Assembly: GCA_017627275.1 (NCBI GenBank) | Contig: JAGAHC010000101.1 | Coordinates: 1 to 37,502, forward strand | Origin: Lachnospiraceae bacterium | GTDB taxonomy: Bacteria > Bacillota > Clostridia > Lachnospirales > Lachnospiraceae | DNA length: 37,502 nt | Direction: 5' to 3' | In this document: positions 1 through 8,260 of the stretch, piece by piece | Numbering within the stretch: position 1 is the stretch's first letter | Layout: every line of letters starts with the position of its first letter | Translations under genes and position numbers: made by a program | The notes under the pieces: model-generated | Told to the model about the DNA's origin: nothing | The model's input: only the letters and a program-made list of their open reading frames with translations | Database searches by the model: none

Positions 1-187
1 ATGCTGGAAAAGATGCTATGAAGCATTCTGAAAAAGGAAGGAATCCGGCATCGCCGGATTCCCTCCGATTAAACGATAGGGTGACATTTTCCCTAATTAA
101 TTAGCTATAATCAGGGGTGACATTTTCCCTGGTTATCGACAATCAGAAGGGACCAGTTTCCTCAGGGACAGTGGTTCCGCCCGGTAC
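1..187. mobile_element. Probable end of an IS21-type insertion sequence
   Basis: No complete gene is present here. A plus-strand frame from the window edge ends at a TGA at 19-21 and could be the last codons of a transposition gene lying to the left. It is followed by a perfect 10-bp inverted repeat (40-49 with 53-62) and then by spaced copies of GGGTGACATTTTCCCT. Multiple spaced subterminal repeats of this kind are typical of IS21-family ends, where the transposase binds. The order coding end, hairpin, repeats, then the neighbouring gene's terminator fits the right end of an element inserted just beyond the NlpC/P60 gene. The exact outer boundary cannot be fixed, and the family call is from pattern memory only. 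Confidence 0.45.
79..163. repeat. Spaced direct repeats GGGTGACATTTTCCCT
   Basis: Two exact 16-bp copies lie at 79-94 and 115-130. A degenerate third copy (GGGACCAGTTTCCT) begins at about 149, and a weaker one at about 165. The first three start 34-36 bp apart, roughly three helical turns, which would put them on the same face of the DNA for protein binding. This matches the multiple terminal repeats of IS21-like elements. Confidence 0.6.
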
Positions 188-217
188 AAAAAAGAAAGCC
201 GGCACGAAGGCCGGCTC
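188..217 (-). terminator. Terminator of the NlpC/P60 gene
   Basis: On the minus strand AGCCGGC and GCCGGCT form a 7-bp GC-rich stem, followed by TTTC and then six T residues. It lies 36 bp after the stop codon of the NlpC/P60 gene, as expected for its intrinsic terminator. Confidence 0.85.
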
Positions 218-252
218 CCTTTCCACTCCTGAAAGGATCATGCGTTCAATTC

Positions 253-1473
253 TTAGATGCCGGGCAGGACACGGGTCACCTTGGTGACGGTGCGGTAGCC
301 GACGGCCTTGATGCAGATGCCGCTGCGACGGGATGCCGCGTTGACGATCTGGCCGTTGCCGATGTAGATGCCGACATGGTCGATGCGTCCGCCGCCGGAG
401 TAGAAAACAAGGTCTCCGGGAAGCGCCTCGGAGAGGCTGATCGGCGTACCGACGGTCGCCTGCGCCGCCGCAACACGCGGAAGGGTGACGCCGTAGGTCG
501 CAAAGATGGTCTGGACGAAGCCGGAGCAGTCTGCGCCGTTTGTAAGGCTCGTGCCGCCCCAGACATAGGGGTTGCCGATAAACTGCTGCGCGTAGTTGCA
601 AAGCTCTGCTCTTACGCTCGTGACGCCGCTGCCGTAGATGAGTTCCGTAACGGTCATGGCTGTCCGAAGATATTTTTCCACCGTGACATAGTCCGCGTTG
701 ACGAAGGCAATGTTGTTGTCGAGGTTGATCTTGACCCAGTTGCCAAGCGCCTCTTCCACTTCCAGTTCTTCCCCGTTCGCCACCGCCGTCAGGGCGTCCG
801 CTTTTTCATCCGCTTCCATGCGGACGGTGAGGTTGCCCTCGTCGACATGCACGGTCGCCTTGGTCTGGATGGCATCCTGCGCGAGCTTCCTGGCCTCCTG
901 GCCGGTCGCGAGGTACTCGGTCTTGACGTAGCCTTCCACTTCGCCGGAAGTGATGTAGGACCAGTCGCCCTCTTCCGATTCGATGTTGCAGACCGCATTG
1001 GAAGGAAGTCGTCCGACCAGCGTTCCCTTCGTATCGGGAGACTTCCGGATATTCAATGTATCGGAAACATTGGCAATGCCGATGTTCGTATACTCCTCAA
1101 AGATCTTGTCCTGCTCCTTGGCCTTGGCGAGGTACTCCTCTTCCGTCGTGTCGGAAGAATACAGCGTCATCGCGCCGCCGGAAGTTAAGACGTCCTCCGA
1201 CTTCTTCTCGTCTTCTTCGGTCAGGGGCTTTAAGATCTCATACGCGTGCTTTTTCTGCACAGCAGACGAAGAAGAGGTCGTCTTCTTCCCTTCTTCTTTG
1301 TCTTTCTGATATTGCTCGAGCTCTTCCTCCGGAATCGCCTCCGCGGCAAACAGCTGACTGGGGTCTCTCATGATCGGCAGCATAGCGACCAGCGCGATCA
1401 TCCCGCAGACTGCAAATCCGCAGGCGATTCCCCGTGCTCTGTTGTGATTGTTTTTCTTTGACCTGTTCTGCAT
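253..1473 (-). CDS. Secreted SH3b-NlpC/P60 peptidoglycan hydrolase
   Basis: 406 aa. The chosen ATG (1471-1473) follows AAGGAG by 12 nt. A longer in-frame extension to 1545 would run through the promoter and is rejected. Residues about 15-40 are a hydrophobic signal or anchor segment, followed by a charged Lys/Glu-rich linker. Two bacterial SH3 repeats follow (about 130-200 and 205-270), which in this family bind cell-wall peptides. The C-terminal 120 residues are an NlpC/P60 domain with the catalytic Cys in ADCSGF and the His in DHVGIYIG. The third, polar active-site position reads VNAAS where His is usual. Asn is tolerated in the family, so activity is still expected. The likely role is a D,L-endopeptidase cutting stem peptides outside the cell. 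It stands alone with its own promoter, terminator and candidate WalR site. Confidence 0.92.
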   Translation of the reverse strand: MQNRSKKNNHNRARGIACGFAVCGMIALVAMLPIMRDPSQLFAAEAIPEEELEQYQKDKEEGKKTTSSSSAVQKKHAYEILKPLTEEDEKKSEDVLTSGGAMTLYSSDTTEEEYLAKAKEQDKIFEEYTNIGIANVSDTLNIRKSPDTKGTLVGRLPSNAVCNIESEEGDWSYITSGEVEGYVKTEYLATGQEARKLAQDAIQTKATVHVDEGNLTVRMEADEKADALTAVANGEELEVEEALGNWVKINLDNNIAFVNADYVTVEKYLRTAMTVTELIYGSGVTSVRAELCNYAQQFIGNPYVWGGTSLTNGADCSGFVQTIFATYGVTLPRVAAAQATVGTPISLSEALPGDLVFYSGGGRIDHVGIYIGNGQIVNAASRRSGICIKAVGYRTVTKVTRVLPGI

Positions 1474-1497
1474 CTTCTGTGTTGTCTCCTTATGTCT

Positions 1498-1526
1498 ATT
1501 ATCCCCGATGGGAATACATTCTGCAA
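1498..1526 (-). promoter_or_regulatory. Sigma-A promoter of the NlpC/P60 gene
   Basis: TTGCAG (1526-1521), a 17-bp spacer, and GATAAT (1503-1498) on the minus strand. Transcription would start near 1491, giving a leader of about 18 nt containing the AAGGAG ribosome site. This supports the internal start codon chosen for the gene. Confidence 0.75.
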
Positions 1527-1562
1527 GAAAAAACCAAAAACGCAAGTTAAAAACTAAAACTT

Positions 1563-1579
1563 GTTACATTTTTGTTACA
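1563..1579 (-). promoter_or_regulatory. Candidate WalR (YycF) binding box
   Basis: The minus strand reads TGTAAC, AAAAA, TGTAAC. This fits the WalR consensus TGTWAH-N5-TGTWAH exactly. It lies 36 bp upstream of the -35 element of the NlpC/P60 promoter. Known WalR targets in Firmicutes include cell-wall endopeptidase genes, so the neighbour is of the expected class. Direct control is inferred, not shown. Confidence 0.6.
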
Positions 1580-1597
1580 CAATAACTGTCTCTATTA

Positions 1598-1631
1598 TAA
1601 AAAAAGGACTGCGTTCCGTCAACCGCAGTCC
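1598..1631 (-). terminator. Terminator of the rimP-nusA-infB-ribF operon
   Basis: On the minus strand GGACTGCG and CGCAGTCC form an 8-bp stem around a 10-nt loop, followed directly by seven T residues. It lies about 30 bp after ribF and closes the long operon. Confidence 0.92.
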
Positions 1632-1661
1632 CTAGTAGGCAGTCCATTCCTTCTACACATA

Positions 1662-2606
1662 TTATGGGGTTTTCGCATGAAATGCCTTTCCGTCTTCGAT
1701 GTCCCGGCGGATGGCTTTTGCAAGTTCCTCCTCGTTTGCAAAGCGCTGTTCCGGCCTTTTAAAGGAAAGGAGTTGCACGTCGGCTTGCAGATCATAGAGA
1801 TCGTCCTGACAGTCAAAGAGGAAGGTCTCCACCGAGACCGCCGCTTCTTTCTCTCCTGCGGTCACGGTCGGACGGACACCGACGTTGGTCAGACCCGCAT
1901 AGACCTTCTCCCCGACCTTTGCCCTCGAATAGTAGACCCCGAACGGCGGCAGGCATTTGTCCGCGGCAGGGTACATATTGATGGTCGGCGTTCCGAGACT
2001 CGTCCCCAGATGCTGTCCGTGCATGATCCTGCCCAAAAAGGCATAGGGTCTGCCGAGCATGGCGCAGGCTTTTTCCATCTCGCCCTGCTCCACCGCCTCG
2101 CGGATCCTCGTGGAGCTGATGATCTCTCCATCCATCTTCAGCTTCTCGATGCGCTTTGTTTCGTATCCGTATTCTTTGCCGAAGGCGTCCAGGAGCGAGA
2201 AGTCACCCAGTCCGCGGTATCCGAAGGAGAGATCCTCTCCGGCAGCCACGAACCTCGCCTGCAGCATCTTTACCACATAGTTCTTCAGGAAATCCTCCGG
2301 CAGGACTCCCGCCGTATCCTCTCTGAAGGGATACTCCACCAGCACGTCGATGCCTAAGTCGCTTAAGATCTCCCGCTTTTCCTCCCTGGTCGTCACACAC
2401 CTGGCCTTTCCCCCGGAAAAATAGAACTCCGGCGTCGGGTCAAAGGTGAACACCGCCGTCTTCAGCGAAGGATCCTTCTCCTCTTTATAACGGCGCAGGG
2501 CATCCATCAGGGTCTGATGTCCGAGATGGACTCCGTCAAACTTGCCGATGCCGACGGCCGTGCCGCCCTCGATATAAAATTCGTCCGTTCCTGTTATGAT
2601 CTGCAT
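1662..2606 (-). CDS. ribF: Bifunctional riboflavin kinase / FAD synthetase
   Basis: 314 aa, the normal length for bacterial RibF. It phosphorylates riboflavin to FMN and adenylylates FMN to FAD in the cytoplasm. The N-terminal nucleotidyltransferase half starts with GIGKFDGVHLGH, the dinucleotide-fold phosphate-binding motif. An ISSTRIREA segment, the usual second FAD synthetase motif, lies at about residue 165. The C-terminal kinase half (about 185-310) has GTPTIN, which binds Mg-ATP, and a PPFGVYYS/YAGLTNVGVRPT stretch typical of the flavokinase barrel. It is the last gene of the operon, 30 bp after truB, and is followed by a strong terminator. This truB-ribF order is common in Firmicutes. 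Confidence 0.97.
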   Translation of the reverse strand: MQIITGTDEFYIEGGTAVGIGKFDGVHLGHQTLMDALRRYKEEKDPSLKTAVFTFDPTPEFYFSGGKARCVTTREEKREILSDLGIDVLVEYPFREDTAGVLPEDFLKNYVVKMLQARFVAAGEDLSFGYRGLGDFSLLDAFGKEYGYETKRIEKLKMDGEIISSTRIREAVEQGEMEKACAMLGRPYAFLGRIMHGQHLGTSLGTPTINMYPAADKCLPPFGVYYSRAKVGEKVYAGLTNVGVRPTVTAGEKEAAVSVETFLFDCQDDLYDLQADVQLLSFKRPEQRFANEEELAKAIRRDIEDGKAFHAKTP

Positions 2607-2636
2607 TTCTCTTTCGTCTTCTTCATCAGGACTGTA

Positions 2637-3551
2637 TCAGGATAAAAACATCTGCTCCGCAGCAAGCATCCCCTCGTCCGTTTTCTTATATACCGCGACG
2701 AACCGTCCGCCCTTTGCGTACATCCGGAAGCGGTCGCCCTGCTTCTCTCCGGCAATCGACGCCGGCAGGGGATTGCCGTTCAGCAAAAGACGAAGGAGTT
2801 CTTCCTCTACGTCGATCCGCTCCGCATCCGCAAAAAAGGCATCCACCGGCACGATCCAGTCTTCGACTGTTCCCGCCTTCGCCCTTTCTTCGATCTCGGA
2901 AAGCGTGTGCGCATTCTCCAGGGTAAACTCTCCCACCCTCGTGCGAAGAAGCTTTTCCATCACGCCGTGTGTGTGCAGGCTTTCTCCGATGTCATGGCAG
3001 AGTGTGCGGATATAGGTGCCCCTGGAGCAGTGCACCGTCATCGTAAAGGTCGGAAGCGACACTTCCTCCACCGCGATCTCGTGGATCGTGACTTCTCTTG
3101 CCGCGCGCTCCACTGTCTTTCCGGCCCGGGCAAGCTCGTAGAGTTTCTTTCCGCCGACTTTCACGGCAGAGTACATCGGCGGGATCTGTTCGATTTTTCC
3201 CACGAAGGAAGCACAGGCTTTTTGCACATCCTCTTCCTTCCCGGGAAGGTGCTGCAGTATCTCTTCCTGCGAAAGCTCGTTCAGCACTTTTCCGCTTGTG
3301 TCCTGCGTGTCCGTCTCCAGACCCAGCCTGCACCGCGCCTTGTACACTTTGTCGTGATCCGTCAGATACGAAACAAGCTTCGTCCCGTTCCCCAGACAAA
3401 CAGGCAGGACGCCTTCCGCGTCCGGATCAAGCGTCCCTGTATGTCCGATCTTTCTCATATGCAGAATGCCGCGCAGTTTTGCCACCACGTCCGAAGAGGT
3501 GTAGCCGGCTTCCTTATAAACATTGATAACACCGTGGAAAGGAATGCTCAT
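2637..3551 (-). CDS. truB: tRNA pseudouridine-55 synthase
   Basis: 304 aa. It isomerises U55 in the T-loop of tRNAs to pseudouridine. The N-terminal part carries GHTGTLDPDAEGVLPV, containing the catalytic Asp of the TruB family. It is preceded by the expected GVINVYKEAGYTSSDVV substrate-loop region. Later motifs such as YSAVKVGGKKLYELAR and CSRGTYIRTL are also family hallmarks. The C-terminal 60 residues resemble the PUA-like tail. Its ATG overlaps the nrnA stop codon (ATGA), indicating translational coupling. Confidence 0.97.
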   Translation of the reverse strand: MSIPFHGVINVYKEAGYTSSDVVAKLRGILHMRKIGHTGTLDPDAEGVLPVCLGNGTKLVSYLTDHDKVYKARCRLGLETDTQDTSGKVLNELSQEEILQHLPGKEEDVQKACASFVGKIEQIPPMYSAVKVGGKKLYELARAGKTVERAAREVTIHEIAVEEVSLPTFTMTVHCSRGTYIRTLCHDIGESLHTHGVMEKLLRTRVGEFTLENAHTLSEIEERAKAGTVEDWIVPVDAFFADAERIDVEEELLRLLLNGNPLPASIAGEKQGDRFRMYAKGGRFVAVYKKTDEGMLAAEQMFLS

Positions 3552-4522
3552 TCCCCGGTTTTTCCCATTTCTTCCGCGATGAGGCGAAGGAATTCCGGCA
3601 GGACTTCCTTAAGGGCGCCCTGCACCTTGCAGCCCGCCGCCCGGACATGTCCGCCTCCGTCGAAGTGTTCCGCAACAGAGGCCACATTCACTCTCTCATC
3701 GGATCTCAGAGAAACGCGCCAGGAGTTTTCCGCATCCTCATGCAAAAACACCGCGCAGTGTGTGCCCGCCGTCAGTTTCAGGTCAGAGGACACGCCCTCG
3801 ATGTCTTCTCTCCTGGCGCCCAGTTCCTGCAGGGCAGCCCGGGTAAGCGTCCCGACGATCAGGCGCCCGTCAAGGTAAAGCGTGCTCTCCGACAATACCT
3901 TCCCCAGGATCTTCTGCTGCAGAAACGTCCGCTCAAAGAAGGTCTCCTGCACGATCTTTGCAAAGTCAAAGCCAAACCGCAGAAGGTCTGCCGCCATGCG
4001 GAGGCTCTCCGGTCCGGTATTGGAATACTTAAAGCAGCCGGTGTCGGTGATCAGCCCCACGTAGAGCGCCTGCGCGATGTCATGATCTATCAGGGGTTTT
4101 TCCATCAGCCGGTAAAGCAGTTCGCAGGTGCTGGATGCCGCCTTATCGATCTCACAGACTTCCGCTTCCCCGGGATTGCTTGCGTGGTGGTCGATGTTCA
4201 CGCGCTTCTTTGCCTTGCGCGCCAGTTCTTCCGCCTCTCCGGTCCGTCCGATCCCGGTATCGACCGCAAAGAAAACATCATACGGCGCCGTCAGCGCGTC
4301 TTCCTTCTTGCACAGAAAGCGTGCGCCGGGGATGTGGTCCTGAAGATTCTGAGGATAGGGTTCCAGAAAAACGTCGATGCGGACTTCTCTTCCTTCTTCC
4401 GCAAAGAGTTTCTCCAGATACATGGCAAGCGAAAGAGATGCCCCGACGGCATCGCCGTCCGGCTTTTCGTGCGCGGTGATCCCGACGGAACAAACGTCCC
4501 GCACTTCGTCACGAAGGTTCAT
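3548..4522 (-). CDS. nrnA: DHH/DHHA1 phosphoesterase (NrnA-type oligoribonuclease / pAp phosphatase)
   Basis: 324 aa. NrnA-type enzymes degrade nanoRNAs of two to five nucleotides and dephosphorylate 3'-phosphoadenosine 5'-phosphate. Visible motifs are HEKPDGDAVGASL near the N-terminus (metal ligands), FFAVDTG, the DHH signature in NIDHHASNPG, and FDGGGHVRAAG near the C-terminus (DHHA1 substrate binding). The ATG at 4520-4522 is chosen because AAGGAG lies 6 nt upstream. A TTG five codons earlier would fall inside that ribosome site. The gene overlaps the end of rbfA by 14 bp and truB by 4 bp, the usual Firmicutes arrangement. Confidence 0.94.
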   Translation of the reverse strand: MNLRDEVRDVCSVGITAHEKPDGDAVGASLSLAMYLEKLFAEEGREVRIDVFLEPYPQNLQDHIPGARFLCKKEDALTAPYDVFFAVDTGIGRTGEAEELARKAKKRVNIDHHASNPGEAEVCEIDKAASSTCELLYRLMEKPLIDHDIAQALYVGLITDTGCFKYSNTGPESLRMAADLLRFGFDFAKIVQETFFERTFLQQKILGKVLSESTLYLDGRLIVGTLTRAALQELGARREDIEGVSSDLKLTAGTHCAVFLHEDAENSWRVSLRSDERVNVASVAEHFDGGGHVRAAGCKVQGALKEVLPEFLRLIAEEMGKTGE

Positions 4523-4934
4523 CCGTTTCTCCTTCAAAGGTCTCTTCGGGGTCTTCGCCGCGGTTTATCTGCGACGCTTTGTCGATTGCCGTCACCTCGT
4601 CGATCCGTTTTGACATCTCGACGCCGTAGGCGATGGAGTTATCTAGGATGAAGGTGATCTCCGGCGTGTTCCTGAGGTTCACGGTCCTGGCCAGTTCGCT
4701 CCGGATAAACCCGGCCGCGTTCTTCAGGCCTTCCAGCGTGTTCTTTCCGCTTTCCTCATCGCCGTACACACTGATCCACGCCTTGCAGGTCTTTAAGTCC
4801 GGCGCCACTTCCACCGCAACGATGCTCGTCAGGGAAGAGACCCGCGGATCCTTGATGCCGCTTCGCACGATGTCCGAAAGGGCCCGCTGCACTTCGTCAT
4901 TGATCCTTCTGTTTTTTACGCTGTGTTTTCTCAT
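4509..4934 (-). CDS. rbfA: 30S ribosome-binding factor RbfA
   Basis: 141 aa. RbfA is a KH-fold protein that helps mature the 5' end of 16S rRNA in the 30S subunit. The start MRKHSVKNRRINDEVQRALS is typical, as is the RVSSLTSIVAVEVAPDLKTCKAW stretch and the LRNTPEITFILDNS strand. A longer in-frame reading to 5021 would overlap infB and lacks family similarity, so the ATG at 4932-4934 is used. It begins 7 bp after the infB stop. The ribosome site is weak, suggesting translation coupled to infB. The last about 15 residues are acidic and encode the nrnA start region in another frame. Confidence 0.95.
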   Translation of the reverse strand: MRKHSVKNRRINDEVQRALSDIVRSGIKDPRVSSLTSIVAVEVAPDLKTCKAWISVYGDEESGKNTLEGLKNAAGFIRSELARTVNLRNTPEITFILDNSIAYGVEMSKRIDEVTAIDKASQINRGEDPEETFEGETDEPS

Positions 4935-4941
4935 GCTGTCT

Positions 4942-7626
4942 TTATGTTCTCGGTACTTCCACCAGTTCGAACGCTTCCGCGATGTCTCCGACCTGCATCT
5001 GATCGAATCCGTCAAAGACAAGGCCGCATTCGAAACCTTCTTTTACTTCTTTTACGTCATCTTTGAAACGCTTCAGGGAAGCCAGGGCTCCCTCATAGAT
5101 CTGCTCGTCGCCGCGGCGGATCCTGATCTTGCATCCCTTCTTGAAGACGCCGTCCAGGACATAGGAGCCGGCGATGTTGCCGACCGCGGAAGCCTTGAAG
5201 ATCTGACGTACCTCCGCGTGGCCGATGACCTTCTCTTCATATACCGGCGCAAGCATCCCCTTCAGGGCCGCTTCCACATCATCGATCGCCTGATAGATGA
5301 CCTTGTAGAGTCTGACCTCGACCTTTTCTCTGTCCGCCATCGCTCTGGCCAGCGCATCGGGCACGACGTTGAAGCCGATGACAACGGCATTGGAAGCCGA
5401 AGCAAGCGTGATATCGGACTCGTTGATGGCGCCGACGCCCGTATGGATGACCTTCACAACGACTTCTTCGTTGGAAAGCTTTAACAGACTCTGCTTCAGC
5501 GCTTCGACGCTTCCCTGCACGTCCGCCTTCAGGATCAGGTTGAATTCCTTTAAGTTGCCTTCCTTCATCTGGTTGAAGAGATCGTCCAGGCTCATGCGCA
5601 TTCTGGTCTCTTCGATCAGGTCGGCCTTGTGCTGCGTCTTATAGGTCATGGCATAAGAGCGTGCCGTTTTCTCATCCGCATGTGCAATGATGGTCTCGCC
5701 TGCTCCCGGCACATCCGAAAGACCAAGGACTTCGACCGGCTGCGAGGGCTTTGCTTCCTTGACGCGGCGGCCCTTATCGTCCACCATGGCGCGGACACGG
5801 CCGAATCCTTCGCCGGCGGAAATGTAATCGCCGACGTGCAGCGTTCCCTTCTGAATGAGGACGTTGGCAACAGGACCTCTGCCCTTATCCAGCTTTGCTT
5901 CCAGGACAAGACCTCTTGCCCTGCGGTTTGCGTTCGCCTTGAGTTCCAGGATGTCCGCCGTTAAGAGGATGGTCTCTAACAGCGTTTCGATCCCTTCGCC
6001 GGTCTTGGCGGAAACCGGAACAAATTCCGTCGATCCGCCCCAGTCTGTCGCGACCAGCTCGTACTCCGTCATCATCTGCTTGACCCGCTCGATGTTGGCT
6101 TCCGGTTTATCGATCTTGTTCACCGCCACGATAATCTCGACCCCTGCCGCCTTGGCATGGTTGATGGCTTCTACTGTCTGCGGCATAACGCCGTCGTCTG
6201 CCGCAACGACAAGCACCGCGATATCCGTGGAGCTCGCGCCGCGCATACGCATGGCTGTAAATGCTTCATGTCCCGGTGTATCAAGGAATGTGAACTTGCG
6301 GTCGTTTACCTTGACCGTATAGGCGCCGATGTGCTGCGTGATGCCGCCCGCTTCCTTATCCGTCACACTGGTGGAGCGGATCTTGTCGAGAAGGGACGTC
6401 TTACCATGGTCAACGTGTCCCATGACACAGATGACCGGTGCGCGTTCCGTCATGTCCTTCGGATCGTCCTCTTCTTCGCGGAGAAGTTCTTCGATGACAT
6501 CGACGGTCTCCTCCTTCTCGCAAAGGATGTCATAGTCCAGCGCGATGGCCTCCGCTTCCTCATAGGTGACCTCGCTGTTGTTCGTCATGGGTTTGCCCTG
6601 CAGGAAAAGCTTCTTGATGATCTCTGCCGGCTGCATGCGCATCTTTTCCGCCAGTTCTCTGATCGTGAGCTTCTCCGGGATCGAGATGACCTTGATCTGC
6701 TCTTCGGGCGCTTCCTCTTCCTTCTTTTCCGGTTTGATAAACCGGCCGGGACGGTTCTTTCTGGCGCGCTCGTTATCCTCCTGGAACATCAGATCCTTCT
6801 TGTTGCGCTTATCTTTATCGCCGGCGCCCTTGCGACGGTTGTCCTGGCCCTTCTTGCCGCCCTGTCCGTCGCCGCGTCCCTGCGCGTCGTCTCTTCCCTG
6901 CGCTTTGTCTCTGCCGGGAGCCTGGCCTCTGCCGCCCTGGTTTCTTCCGCCCTGTGCCTGCGGCGCTCCTTCCGGACGCGCAGGTCTTGCGGGACGCTGC
7001 GTACTCGGAGCCTGCGGGGCAGGTGCCGGTGTCTGCGGCGTCACCTGTTCCTGTACAGGCGCTTCGGCGGCTGTCTGCTTTTTATCGACCGCTTCTTTTT
7101 CCGCGGGAGCTGTTTTTTCCGGCGGAGCAGGCTTCTTAAAATCAACTTCCATGCGGGAAGGTGCAGAGATCGGTTTGATCGGACGATAGGCATTCTGCGC
7201 TTCCATCCGGCCGCGGTTGTCGCGCATCCCGCCGTAAGGCCTCGGGCGTCTCCCGCCGGTGCCCGGACGTCTGTCCACATCCTGGTTGGTCACGATGATG
7301 ATCTTCTTTTTCTTCGGCGGCGCCTTCTTTTCTGCAGGTGCTTCTTTTACGTTTTCTCCCGCAGCTTTCTCTTCCGGTCCTTTTTTCTCAGGCGCTTCCT
7401 TTACCGGCGCTTTTTCTGCCGGTGCCGCTTCCTTTTGAGCCTTCTCCTTCGGCGCTTCCTTAGCCGTCTGAGAAGCAAACTCCTTTCTCACCATCTCCAC
7501 CGCATCGTCTTCCACGCTGGAGGAAGCCGTCTTTGCTTCCACCCCGTTGTCGTTCAGGAATTTGATGATGACCTTGCGGTCTACGCCGAACATTTTTTCC
7601 AGTTCACCGATCTTTGTTTTTGCCAT
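4942..7626 (-). CDS. infB: Translation initiation factor IF-2
   Basis: 894 aa. This GTPase places initiator tRNA on the 30S subunit and promotes subunit joining. An IF2 N-terminal helical module (about 1-50) is followed by a long low-complexity linker (about 60-290). The linker is rich in Ala, Pro, Glu and Lys, then Gly, Arg and Gln, with loose GRDKAQGRDDAQGR-like repeats. A second IF2_N module lies near 315-375. The G domain begins near residue 400 with GHVDHGKTS (G1), followed by DTPGHE (G3), NKID (G4) and SAK (G5). The C-terminal beta-barrels and initiator-tRNA-binding domain are complete. GGAAGG precedes the ATG. The linker is variable in length in this family, and its composition is not unusual for Clostridia. 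Confidence 0.98.
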   Translation of the reverse strand: MAKTKIGELEKMFGVDRKVIIKFLNDNGVEAKTASSSVEDDAVEMVRKEFASQTAKEAPKEKAQKEAAPAEKAPVKEAPEKKGPEEKAAGENVKEAPAEKKAPPKKKKIIIVTNQDVDRRPGTGGRRPRPYGGMRDNRGRMEAQNAYRPIKPISAPSRMEVDFKKPAPPEKTAPAEKEAVDKKQTAAEAPVQEQVTPQTPAPAPQAPSTQRPARPARPEGAPQAQGGRNQGGRGQAPGRDKAQGRDDAQGRGDGQGGKKGQDNRRKGAGDKDKRNKKDLMFQEDNERARKNRPGRFIKPEKKEEEAPEEQIKVISIPEKLTIRELAEKMRMQPAEIIKKLFLQGKPMTNNSEVTYEEAEAIALDYDILCEKEETVDVIEELLREEEDDPKDMTERAPVICVMGHVDHGKTSLLDKIRSTSVTDKEAGGITQHIGAYTVKVNDRKFTFLDTPGHEAFTAMRMRGASSTDIAVLVVAADDGVMPQTVEAINHAKAAGVEIIVAVNKIDKPEANIERVKQMMTEYELVATDWGGSTEFVPVSAKTGEGIETLLETILLTADILELKANANRRARGLVLEAKLDKGRGPVANVLIQKGTLHVGDYISAGEGFGRVRAMVDDKGRRVKEAKPSQPVEVLGLSDVPGAGETIIAHADEKTARSYAMTYKTQHKADLIEETRMRMSLDDLFNQMKEGNLKEFNLILKADVQGSVEALKQSLLKLSNEEVVVKVIHTGVGAINESDITLASASNAVVIGFNVVPDALARAMADREKVEVRLYKVIYQAIDDVEAALKGMLAPVYEEKVIGHAEVRQIFKASAVGNIAGSYVLDGVFKKGCKIRIRRGDEQIYEGALASLKRFKDDVKEVKEGFECGLVFDGFDQMQVGDIAEAFELVEVPRT

Positions 7627-7668
7627 GAACTCTTCCTTCCGTCTGTCTTGTCATTGAATTCTTTTATT

Positions 7669-7995
7669 TTAAGACTGTTCTTTTGTCTCTGCTTCCGTAA
7701 AGTATCCTGCGATCGTTTTCGAAAACCCTTCGTCCAAAACGGCGATGCAGGATCTGTCTTCCTTCCCGATGGCGTGTCCGAGGCTCTCCATGGTCCCGTA
7801 GAAGATGACCGGGATCTGCTTTCTCTCAGCTTTTTCTTTCAGCATCTCCAGGGTCCTTGTTGCCGAATCCGTACAGAACAGGATCAGCTTTCCTTCTCCC
7901 TTGTCGATCGCCTTTTCCACCTGAAAGCTTCCGCTTTTGATCTTGCCGGCACGCATGGCGAGTCCCAGCATGGAAAGCACTCTGTCACCCTTCAT
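7669..7995 (-). CDS. ylxQ: L7Ae-family RNA-binding protein (YlxQ-like)
   Basis: 108 aa. L7Ae/L30e-family proteins bind kink-turn RNAs. The YlxQ branch is a minor ribosome-associated protein encoded between nusA and infB in Firmicutes. The chosen start reads MKGDRVLSMLGLAMRAGKIKSG, matching the family N-terminus. The region KLILFCTDSATRTLEML followed by IPVIFYGTMESLGHAIGK is the usual L7Ae core. Upstream in-frame codons overlap rnpM in a different frame and look non-coding. It overlaps rnpM by 11 bp and precedes infB by 42 bp. Confidence 0.9.
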   Translation of the reverse strand: MKGDRVLSMLGLAMRAGKIKSGSFQVEKAIDKGEGKLILFCTDSATRTLEMLKEKAERKQIPVIFYGTMESLGHAIGKEDRSCIAVLDEGFSKTIAGYFTEAETKEQS

Positions 7996-8260
7996 TTTGC
8001 AGGCGCTCCTCGAGTCTGTCATAGGCGCCTTCCGCGATCGGGTGATCTGCGTCCGCGCGCAGCGCTCTGTGAAAGGCTCTTTTCTTTTTTGCCAGTGCTG
8101 CGCACTCCGGCTTCCTGCATAGGTAGGCGCCGCGTCCGGGAAGCTTCCCGCTTTCATCCGGGATCAGTTCTCCGTCCTCTCCCCGGACGATGCGCAGAAG
8201 GTCCTTTTTTTCTTTCCGCTCACCGCAGCCGACACAGCTGCGCTCGGGTGCCTTTTTCAT
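7985..8260 (-). CDS. rnpM: RNase P modulator RnpM (YlxR, DUF448)
   Basis: 91 aa. YlxR-family proteins bind RNA, and RnpM of Bacillus subtilis binds RNase P RNA. The signature RSCVGCGERKEKKDLLRIVR at the N-terminus and GRGAYLCRKPECAALAKKKR in the middle are diagnostic. The second part forms the conserved basic RNA-binding surface. It starts within the nusA stop codon (ATGA overlap) and overlaps ylxQ at its end, so nusA, rnpM and ylxQ are tightly coupled. Confidence 0.95.
   Translation of the reverse strand: MKKAPERSCVGCGERKEKKDLLRIVRGEDGELIPDESGKLPGRGAYLCRKPECAALAKKKRAFHRALRADADHPIAEGAYDRLEERLQNEG

Noticed and set aside
1..21. Short plus-strand frame ending in TGA as a separate gene
   Set aside because: Only six codons are visible. 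It is mentioned as a possible gene end within the insertion-sequence feature but cannot be supported as a CDS.
79..163. CRISPR array
   Set aside because: There are only two exact 16-bp copies, the spacers are about 20 bp and there are no cas genes. An insertion-sequence end fits better.
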